From an uncultured Oscillospiraceae bacterium (GTDB taxonomy: Bacteria > Bacillota > Clostridia > Oscillospirales > Oscillospiraceae), in the NCBI GenBank assembly GCA_934591705.1, contig CAKTPM010000021.1, forward strand, positions 1 through 22,921: a stretch of 22,921 bases of DNA, read 5' to 3'. Shown piece after piece: positions 1-6,532 of this stretch. The position numbers and the translations under genes are program-made. Below the pieces are notes generated by a model. The model saw nothing but the letters and a program-made list of their open reading frames with translations, was not told the DNA's origin and did not search any database. The stretch's first letter is position 1. Each line of letters begins with the position of its first letter.

Positions 1-417
1 AAAGACACTTCGACTGCGGCGGAATACCTGCGGCAGGCCGCGGATAACGGCAGCGCCTACGCCCAATATCTGTTGGGCAAGCTGACCCTCATGGGTGAGG
101 GTATTCCCAAAGACATGGACGCTGCCTACGAATGGTTCGCGGCGGCGCGGGATAGCGGCCATGCCTACGCGGAATTTTTCATGAAACGCATGGAGCGCGG
201 CGAACAGGAGCATCCCCCCGTCCTGCTGTCAGCCACCCGACTGCTCTACCACATGGGCAATATTTTCCGGGACAACGCCCCGGCTCCCGCTGCTGACGGT
301 GTCCAAATCGACCACAAACGCCTACAACGCCTGCGGGAAAAGAAGATGGCAATGGGCCATAAATGGAACGACCACGAGAGCGAGTTGAACTACAAGTACA
401 TGGAGCCGAGCATGTGA
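1..417 (+). CDS. MobP-type relaxase, C-terminal part with Sel1 repeats (partial)
   Basis: The frame is open from base 1, so only the last 138 residues are present. The start shows Sel1-like repeats: AAEYLRQAADNGSAYAQYLL, then a GEGIPKDMDAAYEWF segment and a second helix pair ending AYAEFFMKRM. After these comes a basic tail with SATRLLYHMGNIFRDN and KRLQRLREKKMAMGHK. From memory, this order (Sel1 repeats, then AATRLL-HMxxIF, then a basic RLREKKMAxGHK tail) is the C-terminus of relaxases of the MobP3/MobA-MobL type carried by integrative elements of gut Clostridia. Such proteins nick oriT and pilot transferred DNA. The catalytic N-terminal domain lies outside the window, so the relaxase call rests on tail similarity and on the integrase 100 bases downstream. 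The alternative is a stand-alone Sel1-repeat protein. Confidence 0.6.
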   Translation, partial: KDTSTAAEYLRQAADNGSAYAQYLLGKLTLMGEGIPKDMDAAYEWFAAARDSGHAYAEFFMKRMERGEQEHPPVLLSATRLLYHMGNIFRDNAPAPAADGVQIDHKRLQRLREKKMAMGHKWNDHESELNYKYMEPSM

Positions 418-437
418 GGCGGTTTAAAATCTGCATG

Positions 438-457
438 GCAATAGACAAAGAAAAAGA
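438..457 (+). repeat. Left copy of a 20-base direct repeat bracketing integrase and PARIS genes
   Basis: GCAATAGACAAAGAAAAAGA here recurs at 4674-4693 with a single A-to-T change (19/20), in the same orientation. This copy lies between the relaxase stop and the integrase ribosome binding site. It could be an integrase arm-type site or the footprint of a past cargo insertion; the sequence does not decide. Confidence 0.6.
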
Positions 458-516
458 GATAGCTTTCCCCGCGGAGTTGTGGTATGTATGTTGGTTACAA
501 AAAGGAGGTGACCTGA

Positions 517-2037
517 ATGGCAAAACGAAGACCGTCCGGTGACGGCATGGTGCGCAAGCGGGAGGATGGCCGCTGGGAGGGCCGTATCGTGGTGGGGCAC
601 AAGAAAAACGGTACACCCATCTTCCAGCATGCCTATGCTCATACACAAAAAGAACTGACGGAAAAGCTCCATCAAAATATCGAACGCTATCAGGACGTGG
701 AACTGACCGAGGACAGCCGCATGACCCTGGGGGAGTGGCTGGACCGTTGGCTGACGGACTATAAAGAGAACACCGTCCGCCCCGGCACCCTTGCGGGTTA
801 CCGAAGCTGCATCGAAAACTACATCAAGCCGCAGCTGGGCAGCAAACAGGTGTCTCTGGTGACATCGCAGGATGTGCAGAAGCTCTACCGAAAGCTGAAA
901 GAGAACGGTCGGGTCAAGGAGCATCCGAGGTTGGGTTCCACGCTGTCGGACACCACCATCAACCGCCTCCATGCCATCTTCCATCAGGCAATGGAGGATG
1001 CCCTCCATGCGCACATCATCGCCAGGAACCCCACCGAGGGGACGACTGCGCCCAAGCCTAACTACAAGCCTAAGCGTATCCTTACCTGTGCGGAGCTGGA
1101 TGCCTTCCTCGCAGTGGTGGAGCAGGACGAGGTGTGGCGTGACTTCTTCCAAACGGAACTGATGACCGGCCTACGCCGCGGCGAGATCTGCGGTCTGCAA
1201 TGGAACGACTTCGATGAGGATGCCGGTACGCTGAAGGTATGCCGAACTCTCCACAGTCAGCGAAAGGGCGAATACACCGTCGGTGAGACAAAGACCAATC
1301 AAGGTATGCGCACCATCATCCTGCCGCACAGCGTAACTGAAATCCTGCGGCGGCGCAAAGAGGATGCCATCAGTCAATGGATATTCCCTGACCCGGTGAA
1401 GCCGGAGGATCCCGTCGATCCCAATGCGGCGTATCGCCGCATGAAAACGCTCCTCCGGCGGGCGGGGCTGCCCAGCATCCGCTTCCACGATCTGCGCCAT
1501 ACGTTCGCGACCTTGGCGCTGGAGAACGGCATGGATGTGAAAACGCTCTCCGCTATGCTGGGTCATGTGTCGGCGGCCACCACGCTGGACATCTACACCC
1601 ACATTACCGACGATATGCGGCTCACAGCCGCCGCCAACATTGACCGCAGCATCGGCAAGGCAGCACCGCAGGAGAACGCTTCAGAGCTGGGGCAGGAAAC
1701 TGCTCCGACCACGGCAAAAAAGCTGGGTATGACCGATTTCAAGCCCTACGTGGGCCGCAAGCGCAGATCCGGCACCGGCTGCGTCTCCGAGATCAACGAC
1801 CATCTGTTTGAAGGCCGCTACTCTCCCAAATGGCCCGACGGCAAAAAGCACGCCCGAAATGTCTACGCCCATACTCGCAAGGAGTGCGAGGAGAAGCTGA
1901 AGGTGTTGATTGTGGAGATGAAGGCGGAGCTGGCAGAACTGAAACGGCAGAAGGCGGAGGGGGACGGCTTCTCAGCCAGAGCCAGAAAAGGGTATGAAGA
2001 AAGACCAGAAGAAAGCGAAAAAGGTGAAAGAAAGTAA
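517..2037 (+). CDS. int: Tyrosine recombinase / integrase of the mobile element
   Basis: A 506-residue site-specific recombinase that would integrate and excise the element. An AP2-like arm-binding domain occupies about residues 3-57, followed by a SAM-like core-binding domain (about 70-175, LGEWLDRWLTDYKENTVRPGT) and the catalytic domain. Catalytic residues are visible: R220 in TGLRRGE, K259 in GETKTNQ, H324 and R327 in HDLRH, H350 in MLGH and the nucleophile Y360 in LDIYTH. Unusually, after the catalytic domain residues about 410-465 (KRRSGTGC, FEGRY, YAHTRKECEEKL) resemble the N-terminal arm domain (KRRPSGDG, WEGRI, YAHTQKELTEKL), suggesting a duplicated DNA-binding module, followed by a charged helix. 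The start is fixed by a full AAAGGAGGTGA ribosome binding site at about 500-510. It follows the relaxase in the same orientation and ends at a strong terminator. Confidence 0.95.
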   Translation: MAKRRPSGDGMVRKREDGRWEGRIVVGHKKNGTPIFQHAYAHTQKELTEKLHQNIERYQDVELTEDSRMTLGEWLDRWLTDYKENTVRPGTLAGYRSCIENYIKPQLGSKQVSLVTSQDVQKLYRKLKENGRVKEHPRLGSTLSDTTINRLHAIFHQAMEDALHAHIIARNPTEGTTAPKPNYKPKRILTCAELDAFLAVVEQDEVWRDFFQTELMTGLRRGEICGLQWNDFDEDAGTLKVCRTLHSQRKGEYTVGETKTNQGMRTIILPHSVTEILRRRKEDAISQWIFPDPVKPEDPVDPNAAYRRMKTLLRRAGLPSIRFHDLRHTFATLALENGMDVKTLSAMLGHVSAATTLDIYTHITDDMRLTAAANIDRSIGKAAPQENASELGQETAPTTAKKLGMTDFKPYVGRKRRSGTGCVSEINDHLFEGRYSPKWPDGKKHARNVYAHTRKECEEKLKVLIVEMKAELAELKRQKAEGDGFSARARKGYEERPEESEKGERK

Positions 2038-2048
2038 ATAAAAAGAAC

Positions 2049-2095
2049 CACCGACAAGGGTGCTAAGTGATCGGCACCCTTGTCGGTGATTTTAT
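2049..2095 (+). terminator. Intrinsic terminator after the integrase
   Basis: A perfect 15-base-pair stem (CACCGACAAGGGTGC at 2049-2063 with its complement at 2074-2088) and 10-base loop is followed by ATTTTATTATT. It sits just after the integrase stop codon and separates it from the convergent PARIS genes. Confidence 0.9.
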
Positions 2096-2157
2096 TATTG
2101 CGGGAATAAGTAATGGCATAAAGCAAAACGAAAGAAAAATCAGATAAAAATCAGATG

Positions 2158-3096
2158 TTATGTAGAGCCTGTCCATGAACTTGCTTTTGATAAAAAGGTA
2201 TCCAAAGAATTCGGTGTTATCATATATCCGCATAGTAGTTGAAGTATGTTTCCTTGCCCAAAGGTTACAATCGTTTTGGGCTTGCTCCTGCCAGGAAGTA
2301 TTGCTGGAAGAGATTCAACTATAGAGTTGAGAAATTTTACAAAAAATGCGCGAACATACTTACCGCGAATACATTTTTGGATTCCGCCATGGCTAATTAT
2401 TTTTTCGGAGAAAGGAGATATATCCATAGGAATGTGTTGTACTCCGCAAGAAGAGTGAATAACCGATTCTATGGCACCATCAACACGGTATTCATCTTTT
2501 AATTCAAACAGGCCTTGACTAATTCGGAAGAAATCCCCGCTGTTCAGATTGTTGAGATTGCATGATGCTTTATTCATTCGCCAACATAAAATCCAACTCA
2601 TTATAGGAAGAAACACCTGGGCATGTGCAGCCTGTGCCGTTTGATATAGGTTAGATAAAACCTTGATTTCCTCGTCGCTTAAATCATTAAGTCCGCAGAA
2701 AACTTTTAATGTAGTAAATAAGAGTTGTTCGTTAAACAAAGAGTTTTCGATTGAGTAGTCGTCTGTTATATATACATTTTGCGAAACCGGGGTGTGTTCT
2801 CCAGTGATATCCGAGAGATCTCTATCCACAAAGAAGAAAACTCTATCTTTGGAAAAAACATTCCAATCAGTAGAGTCATACGCGCGAATGACATTATCTC
2901 TATTATTCGCACATATAATTTCAGAATTAGCAAATTTGCAATATCGGACAGAAATACAGGTATAATATGCAATGTCGTCTTTTCCCTCGACAATAAGATA
3001 GACCTGCTGGTCATGCGGTTTGTATTTTTGCTTTAGCTTCAAAAATGCCACATCAGCATGCTCTCTATCTTTTACAAGCCGTTCTTTTGTGGTCAT
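2158..3096 (-). CDS. ariB: DUF4435 TOPRIM protein, AriB-like effector of a PARIS defence system
   Basis: A 312-residue protein with the hallmarks of DUF4435/TOPRIM nucleases: strand-loop VYLIVEGKDD with the acidic E37, then VFFFVDRDLSD with D91 and D93, then DDYSIENSLF. In the known PARIS system AriB is held by the AriA ATPase and, once a phage anti-restriction protein is sensed, is released to cleave host tRNA (tRNA-Lys in the E. coli system). The gene follows the ATPase gene by 5 bases. The start at 3096 is chosen because AAAGGGGT lies about 9 bases upstream, inside the end of the ATPase gene; the frame stays open further upstream but that part overlaps the ATPase. Base composition is clearly AT-richer than the flanking genes, indicating transfer. 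Family call is from motifs and pairing; trigger and target in this host are unknown. Confidence 0.8.
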   Translation of the reverse strand: MTTKERLVKDREHADVAFLKLKQKYKPHDQQVYLIVEGKDDIAYYTCISVRYCKFANSEIICANNRDNVIRAYDSTDWNVFSKDRVFFFVDRDLSDITGEHTPVSQNVYITDDYSIENSLFNEQLLFTTLKVFCGLNDLSDEEIKVLSNLYQTAQAAHAQVFLPIMSWILCWRMNKASCNLNNLNSGDFFRISQGLFELKDEYRVDGAIESVIHSSCGVQHIPMDISPFSEKIISHGGIQKCIRGKYVRAFFVKFLNSIVESLPAILPGRSKPKTIVTFGQGNILQLLCGYMITPNSLDTFLSKASSWTGST

Positions 3097-3101
3097 GCTG
3101 A

Positions 3102-4487
3102 TTACCCCTTTGTACAAAACTCGTTGATACCATGTACATACCGTTCGAGCTCGTTTTCGAAAATAAACGGGGAATGAGTAGTAGCAACGATGCCAATGCA
3201 ACTCGCACTATCCAGTATATCCACTAAAAACATTCTCTGCCAGTCCACAGAAAGAGACAATTCCGGTTCGTCAATAAAAACAAACAGATTACCTTGCTGA
3301 GTTAAGTTGAGGTGGCTAAACAGCGACACGATTTGTTTCTCACCAGAGGACAGATCCTGAAAATGAATTTCATCAGAGCTACTTACTTCTCCAGAAACCT
3401 TGTTAAATATCTTACAAGTAAATTCTTGGTTATCATAGATGAGGTGGTTGCTAACCAAATACTTATTACATTTCTCGACGAACTTCAACAACGAAGTCTC
3501 TTCATCGCTCATTTCTCTGTCAAAATCAATAAGTTTTAAAAAATAGTGACATACAATTTTTTCTCGGACACGAGAGGGAGGCAACAAAGTATCTCTGACT
3601 TCAGAAAGGATTCTCCTTATTTCGTCTTTTTGTTGATCAGACAAAATACTGGTTTCGATTCGTTTCAATATATCGCTAATTTGTTGCTCGGTTAATTGTT
3701 TAATGTTTTCGATATCTACCTGTTCATATTTTTCATCAATGATTTCGCTCAAATAGCCTAATGTGAGTTTGTTTTGCTGTGCACGCGAAAAATTATTCAA
3801 TCGTTCTTGACACGCTTTTACGGCATTCTCTACATCAGCCATACCGAACTCTACCAACTCAATAGCTCGATCACTTCGTGTGTGTCTACGTGCTCTGCTC
3901 CAATCATCACTATCCATATTGGGGAAAATATTTTTCAATTGCTCTTCAATTCTACGATATGTTGGCAAATAAAGAATTGTAGCATTAAAATTCAGTTCAA
4001 TTTCCCGAGTGATTTCATATAGGCGTGCAACAGCATCTGTCTCGAGTACAGCTCTTATATATTGATAAGGGACGGGTCTATCCATATAAAGTCGGTCGAG
4101 TTCTTCACTGCTTTTTCCGTCTGCTTTTCGCTTAATGGAAATAACGCTATTGAGCAGTCCGTCGACATGTATCCGGCGGTTTCGAGGCCGGCCATCCACA
4201 TAATAAGCCACACGATCTATGCCATCAATTGCATAGATACTTTGTAATAAATCTGAGCTAATCTGAACAACCTTGTCATTTCCAAAGTGCAAAGATACAC
4301 ATTCAAAGTCAAACGTACGCAAAGAGTCCCAATCGCAGGATAAAGTGTGATACATTATCTTGAAAACCGTAGTCTTACCCGAACCATTTTCACCGACAAT
4401 AATAACTTTGTTGTCTTCGAAAAGAATAGAATAGTCTCGTACACCATGTAATCCAACAATATCGAATTGCACAAGATGGTTATCCAT
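3102..4487 (-). CDS. ariA: AAA/ABC-type ATPase, AriA-like sensor of a PARIS defence system
   Basis: A 461-residue SMC/ABC-like ATPase. Walker A GENGSGKT is at residues 32-39, an ABC-type signature LSSGEKQ at about 379-385, Walker B VFIDEPELSLS with D406 and E407, and a C-terminal switch histidine in ATTHSPFIF. A long, mostly helical middle (about 150-340) would form the insertion domain. With the adjoining DUF4435 gene this matches AriA of PARIS, where AriA assemblies hold AriB inactive and detect phage anti-restriction proteins such as Ocr. The start at 4487 is set by TGGAGGAACTGTT directly upstream; an in-frame ATG 14 codons earlier lacks a ribosome binding site. The gene is AT-rich, first in its operon, convergent to the integrase. 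OLD-type or retron-linked ATPases look similar, but the DUF4435 partner favours PARIS. Confidence 0.8.
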   Translation of the reverse strand: MDNHLVQFDIVGLHGVRDYSILFEDNKVIIVGENGSGKTTVFKIMYHTLSCDWDSLRTFDFECVSLHFGNDKVVQISSDLLQSIYAIDGIDRVAYYVDGRPRNRRIHVDGLLNSVISIKRKADGKSSEELDRLYMDRPVPYQYIRAVLETDAVARLYEITREIELNFNATILYLPTYRRIEEQLKNIFPNMDSDDWSRARRHTRSDRAIELVEFGMADVENAVKACQERLNNFSRAQQNKLTLGYLSEIIDEKYEQVDIENIKQLTEQQISDILKRIETSILSDQQKDEIRRILSEVRDTLLPPSRVREKIVCHYFLKLIDFDREMSDEETSLLKFVEKCNKYLVSNHLIYDNQEFTCKIFNKVSGEVSSSDEIHFQDLSSGEKQIVSLFSHLNLTQQGNLFVFIDEPELSLSVDWQRMFLVDILDSASCIGIVATTHSPFIFENELERYVHGINEFCTKG

Positions 4488-4541
4488 AACAGTTCCTCCA
4501 ATAGTAATAATGTGCGTATGGAAATGCACAGCATCTGATAT

Positions 4542-4571
4542 ATATTACTCGAATATCTACCTTTTTGTCTA
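4542..4571 (-). promoter_or_regulatory. Possible promoter of the PARIS operon
   Basis: On the minus strand TAGACA (4566-4571) and TAATAT (4542-4547) are 18 bases apart. The match to consensus is moderate and the region is AT-rich throughout, so this is tentative. Confidence 0.35.
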
Positions 4572-4673
4572 TATCTTTTATCTTAACTTTTCCCGGTCGT
4601 GCAAGGATATAGTCATTCTCTTGCGCTTAAAATCACTTCTGAGACGACTTAGTTACACTTTACCTATTACGCC

Positions 4674-4693
4674 GCAATAGACAAAGAATAAGA
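4674..4693 (+). repeat. Right copy of the 20-base direct repeat
   Basis: GCAATAGACAAAGAATAAGA matches 438-457 at 19 of 20 positions in the same orientation. It lies upstream of the PARIS operon and directly before a strong hairpin, so the two copies bracket integrase plus PARIS. Confidence 0.6.
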
Positions 4694-4735
4694 AAAAACC
4701 CTCTGAAATCCACGATTTCAGAGGGCTTTTTGTAT
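4694..4735 (+). terminator. Strong hairpin terminator in the element's non-coding end
   Basis: A perfect 12-base-pair stem (CCCTCTGAAATC, 4699-4710; right arm 4714-4725) with a 3-base loop is followed by CTTTTTG. An A-run before the stem means it could also work on the other strand. No plus-strand gene directly precedes it, so it probably insulates the PARIS operon or marks a module edge. Confidence 0.75.
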
Positions 4736-4741
4736 ATAGAA

Positions 4742-4764
4742 AACCACTCGCTGGGCGAGTGGTT
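4742..4764. repeat. Second hairpin (inverted repeat)
   Basis: AACCACTCGC (4742-4751) and its complement (4755-4764) form a 10-base-pair stem with a 3-base loop, next to the previous terminator. On the plus strand it is followed by CAAAAAA, so it is not a plus-strand terminator; its role is unknown. Confidence 0.5.
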
Positions 4765-4867
4765 CAAAAAAGGCTGCTGCCGATGAGGAAAAATAAAACT
4801 CCCTCTGTTATAGTAGAGATGCGGTCTGGCAACTGCAAACTACAAAACAAAGGGAGGCCATTCAAGA

Positions 4868-5072
4868 ATGAAGTGGCAAAAACAGTTTAGCAAGTTGTGA
4901 GATAGAAGTAAAGATTGCTGTTGGAATAATTAGGCAGAAGGAAAAGTGTAAGCGTTAAGAATGACAGCTATATGAGAAAGAAAAGGTGATGGATTTATAC
5001 CAGTGTGGGGAGGACATCCTATGCAAATGGCAAGTCGTACCAACGCCGCATGAGGCGTGGCTGGTAACATAG
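4868..5072 (+). pseudogene. Possible decayed small gene in the 4.5-5.1 kb non-coding region
   Basis: A good ribosome binding site (AAAGGGAGGCC, about 4850-4859) precedes ATG 4868, which opens MKWQKQFSKL and then stops. In other frames the sequence continues in a protein-like way (CEIEVKIAVGIIRQKEKCKR, then YEKEKVMDLYQCGEDILCKW and TPHEAWLVT ending at 5072), as if one short gene had taken frameshifts and stops. I do not recognise the product. The surrounding bases 4488-5086 otherwise hold only the PARIS leader, the direct repeat and two hairpins. This may equally be structured non-coding DNA. Confidence 0.25.
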
Positions 5073-5086
5073 GGCTTCGCCCGTAT

Positions 5087-5121
5087 AATAAATACCCCCG
5101 GCTTCGCCGGGGGATATTTAT
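5087..5121 (-). terminator. Terminator downstream of tRNA-Pro
   Basis: CCCCCGGC (5095-5102) pairs with GCCGGGGG (5106-5113) around a TTC loop. The outer AT-rich arms AATAAATA / TATTTATT extend the stem with one bulge and supply a T-rich tail on the minus strand, immediately 3' of the tRNA. Confidence 0.75.
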
Positions 5122-5197
5122 TGGTCCGAGTGAGGTGACTTGAACACCCAACCTCGACATCCCAAATGTCGCGCCCTACCAGTTGAGCCACACCCGG
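5122..5197 (-). tRNA. tRNA-Pro(TGG), intact
   Basis: Folding the minus strand gives a complete 76-base cloverleaf including encoded CCA. The acceptor is CCGGGTG/CACTCGG, D-stem GCTC/GGGC, and anticodon stem CGACA/TGTCG around the loop TTTGGGA (anticodon TGG, proline). The T-arm is GGGTG-TTCAAGT-CACCT, and the discriminator is A. It has its own promoter upstream and a terminator directly after CCA. It adjoins the mobile element, and its sequence differs clearly from the tRNA-Pro remnant at 5383-5420. It may therefore be an element-borne replacement tRNA rather than the original host gene. Confidence 0.95.
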
Positions 5198-5213
5198 ATA
5201 TTCAATTTCTGCC

Positions 5214-5241
5214 ATTATACCACGGCGAGGGAGAAAATCAA
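5214..5241 (-). promoter_or_regulatory. Promoter of tRNA-Pro
   Basis: On the minus strand TTGATT (5236-5241) and a perfect TATAAT (5214-5219) are 16 bases apart. The -10 box ends 17 bases before the first tRNA base. Confidence 0.75.
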
Positions 5242-5253
5242 AGATTTTTCTGT

Positions 5254-5274
5254 CTGTGGTCATTCCTGTGGTCA
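5254..5274 (+). repeat. Short direct repeats between the two tRNA-Pro sequences
   Basis: CTGTGGTCA occurs at 5254-5262 and again at 5266-5274, a 12-base period. It lies in the roughly 185-base stretch between the intact tRNA-Pro and the tRNA remnant, where integrase binding sites would be expected if this is an attachment region. No gene is seen in this stretch. Confidence 0.4.
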
Positions 5275-5382
5275 AAACCGCTTTTGTGCCGTTTTCTGCA
5301 ACCGGGGGAAATCCCGCAAACGCAGGCGCTACAAGACTTTGCGGCGTTTCACAATGCCCCGTCCCGGATAGCGCCACGGCAC

Positions 5383-5420
5383 TCCCAAATCAAGCGCGAT
5401 ACCAACTTCGCTACACCCGG
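5383..5420 (-). pseudogene. tRNA-Pro(TGG) 5' remnant (positions 1-38), probable attachment-site junction
   Basis: The minus strand reads a canonical tRNA start: acceptor CCGGGTG, T-A, D-stem GCGA/TCGC with loop AGTTGGTA, then CTTGA and the anticodon loop TTTGGGA (TGG). This is exactly tRNA positions 1-38. The expected partner TCAAG and the entire 3' half are missing; the sequence continues GTGCC and no T-arm follows. A break at the edge of the anticodon loop is typical of integration by a tyrosine recombinase into a tRNA gene. A tRNA-type promoter is retained upstream. I infer that this is the host gene cut by the element, whose other half should lie at the far element end. Confidence 0.7.
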
Positions 5421-5454
5421 ATGTGCAATAGTACGGCTGCATGACTGCCGCTCT

Positions 5455-5482
5455 ATCATACCATGAATTTGAAAAAAGTCCA
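5455..5482 (-). promoter_or_regulatory. Relict promoter of the truncated tRNA-Pro
   Basis: TGGACT (5477-5482) and TATGAT (5455-5460) are 16 bases apart on the minus strand and point into the tRNA remnant. Confidence 0.5.
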
Positions 5483-5486
5483 GCCA

Positions 5487-5524
5487 AACTTGCGCCGTCC
5501 TTGCAAAAACAACTTGCGCCGTCC
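5487..5524 (+). repeat. Two 14-base direct repeats, 24-base period
   Basis: AACTTGCGCCGTCC occurs at 5487-5500 and 5511-5524; the bases after each copy (TTGCAAAAAC and GTGAAAAAAG) are also partly alike. They lie between the tRNA remnant and the suf terminator; function unknown. Confidence 0.5.
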
Positions 5525-5545
5525 GTGAAAAAAGCGACCAAGTAC

Positions 5546-5569
5546 GGGAGACCGCCGGAGCGGTCTCCC
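5546..5569 (-). terminator. Hairpin downstream of the suf operon
   Basis: A perfect 10-base-pair stem GGGAGACCGC / GCGGTCTCCC with loop CGGA lies 34 bases after the sufB-like stop. The minus-strand T-run is weak and delayed (GCTTTTTTC about 15 bases on), so termination strength is uncertain. Confidence 0.55.
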
Positions 5570-5602
5570 GCGCTTTGCAGAGGAATGAGCCCAAGGGCCG
5601 CC

Positions 5603-6532
5603 TTAGGCCAAAAAGCCCTTGAGAATGGTGTCCTCGGCCTCCTCGGAGGTAAGGCCCAGGGTCTCCAGCTTCAGGAGCTGGTCGCCGGCGATCTTGCCGA
5701 TGGCGGCCTCGTGGATGAGCTGGGCGTCCGGGGAGTTGGCGGTGATGGCGGGCACGGAGGAGATATTGGCGCTGCCCATGATGATGCTGTCGCACTGCAC
5801 ATGGCCGAAGCACCGGGCGTTGCCGATGACCACCGGGCGAAACTCCTGGCGGCTCTCATCCTGGGCCACGGACCGGGAGATCACGCGGCACCGGGCGTCC
5901 TCGCCGTTGAGCTCGATGACCATGTCGCTCTCCGCCTCCTGCTTGCCGTGGGTCAAAAGCCGCTCGGTGACCACCACCTCGCTGTCCTTTTCGCAGACGA
6001 ACTTGGTGACGCGGCGGGTGGAGTCAATGCCCCGGATCTGCACGGTGTCCATCTGCATGGTGCTGCCCTCGCCCAGGTAGACGACGGTCTGGGGGTTCAT
6101 GACATTGGCGCCGGTCTGGCCGGGGGCATCCTCACCGTAATGCTTCTCGGCATAGTGTACGCGGCAGTTTTTGCCGATGTAGAAGGTGTGCACGCCGTCG
6201 TGGCGGCTCTCGTTGCAGCCGGAGTTGTGGATGCCGCAGCCGGCGATGATCTCCACATCGCAGTTGTCCCCCACATAGAAATCGTTGTAGACCATCTCCG
6301 AGAGGCCGCTTTTGCTGATGATCACGGGGATGTGGCAGGCCTCCCCCACGGTGCCGGGCTTGATGCGGATGTCGATGCCCTGCTTGCCGTCGGTCTTGGG
6401 GGTGATCTCGATATGCTCCGTGGACTGCCGGGCCTCGCAGCCGGAGTCCTTACGGATATTGAAGGCGCCCACCGGCTTGCCGGTGAGGTCGGCGATCTTT
6501 TCTAAAAGCTTGGCGTCAATGTCGGTGATCAT
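5603..6532 (-). CDS. SufB/SufD-like Fe-S cluster assembly scaffold (short, SmsB type)
   Basis: A 309-residue member of the SufB/SufD beta-helix family, recognised by the C-terminal core FGHVQCDSIIMGSANISSVPAI, then DAQLIHEAAIGKIAGDQL and the helix LGLTSEEAEDTILKGFL. It is much shorter than SufB (about 470-495 residues) or SufD (about 420). Only one such gene is present with sufC, which is the composition of the minimal SUF-like (SmsCB) systems of anaerobes and archaea, where one protein replaces both SufB and SufD in the scaffold. It would build clusters with the SufC ATPase in the cytosol. Its ATG overlaps the sufC stop (ATGA, 4 bases), so the two are translationally coupled. No cysteine desulfurase or SufU gene lies nearby. 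Confidence 0.9.
   Translation of the reverse strand: MITDIDAKLLEKIADLTGKPVGAFNIRKDSGCEARQSTEHIEITPKTDGKQGIDIRIKPGTVGEACHIPVIISKSGLSEMVYNDFYVGDNCDVEIIAGCGIHNSGCNESRHDGVHTFYIGKNCRVHYAEKHYGEDAPGQTGANVMNPQTVVYLGEGSTMQMDTVQIRGIDSTRRVTKFVCEKDSEVVVTERLLTHGKQEAESDMVIELNGEDARCRVISRSVAQDESRQEFRPVVIGNARCFGHVQCDSIIMGSANISSVPAITANSPDAQLIHEAAIGKIAGDQLLKLETLGLTSEEAEDTILKGFLA

Noticed and set aside
2158..4487. Reading the ATPase-TOPRIM pair as OLD nuclease, Gabija or retron Eco8-like
   Set aside because: The TOPRIM is a separate DUF4435-type gene, not fused to the ATPase; no UvrD-like helicase or reverse transcriptase is present.
4511..4530. Small TGTGC/GCACA hairpin in the PARIS leader
   Set aside because: A five-base stem with a ten-base loop is too weak to call a regulatory element.
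5441..6505. A 354-codon plus-strand frame across the SufB/D-like gene
   Set aside because: Low-complexity translation antisense to a conserved gene.
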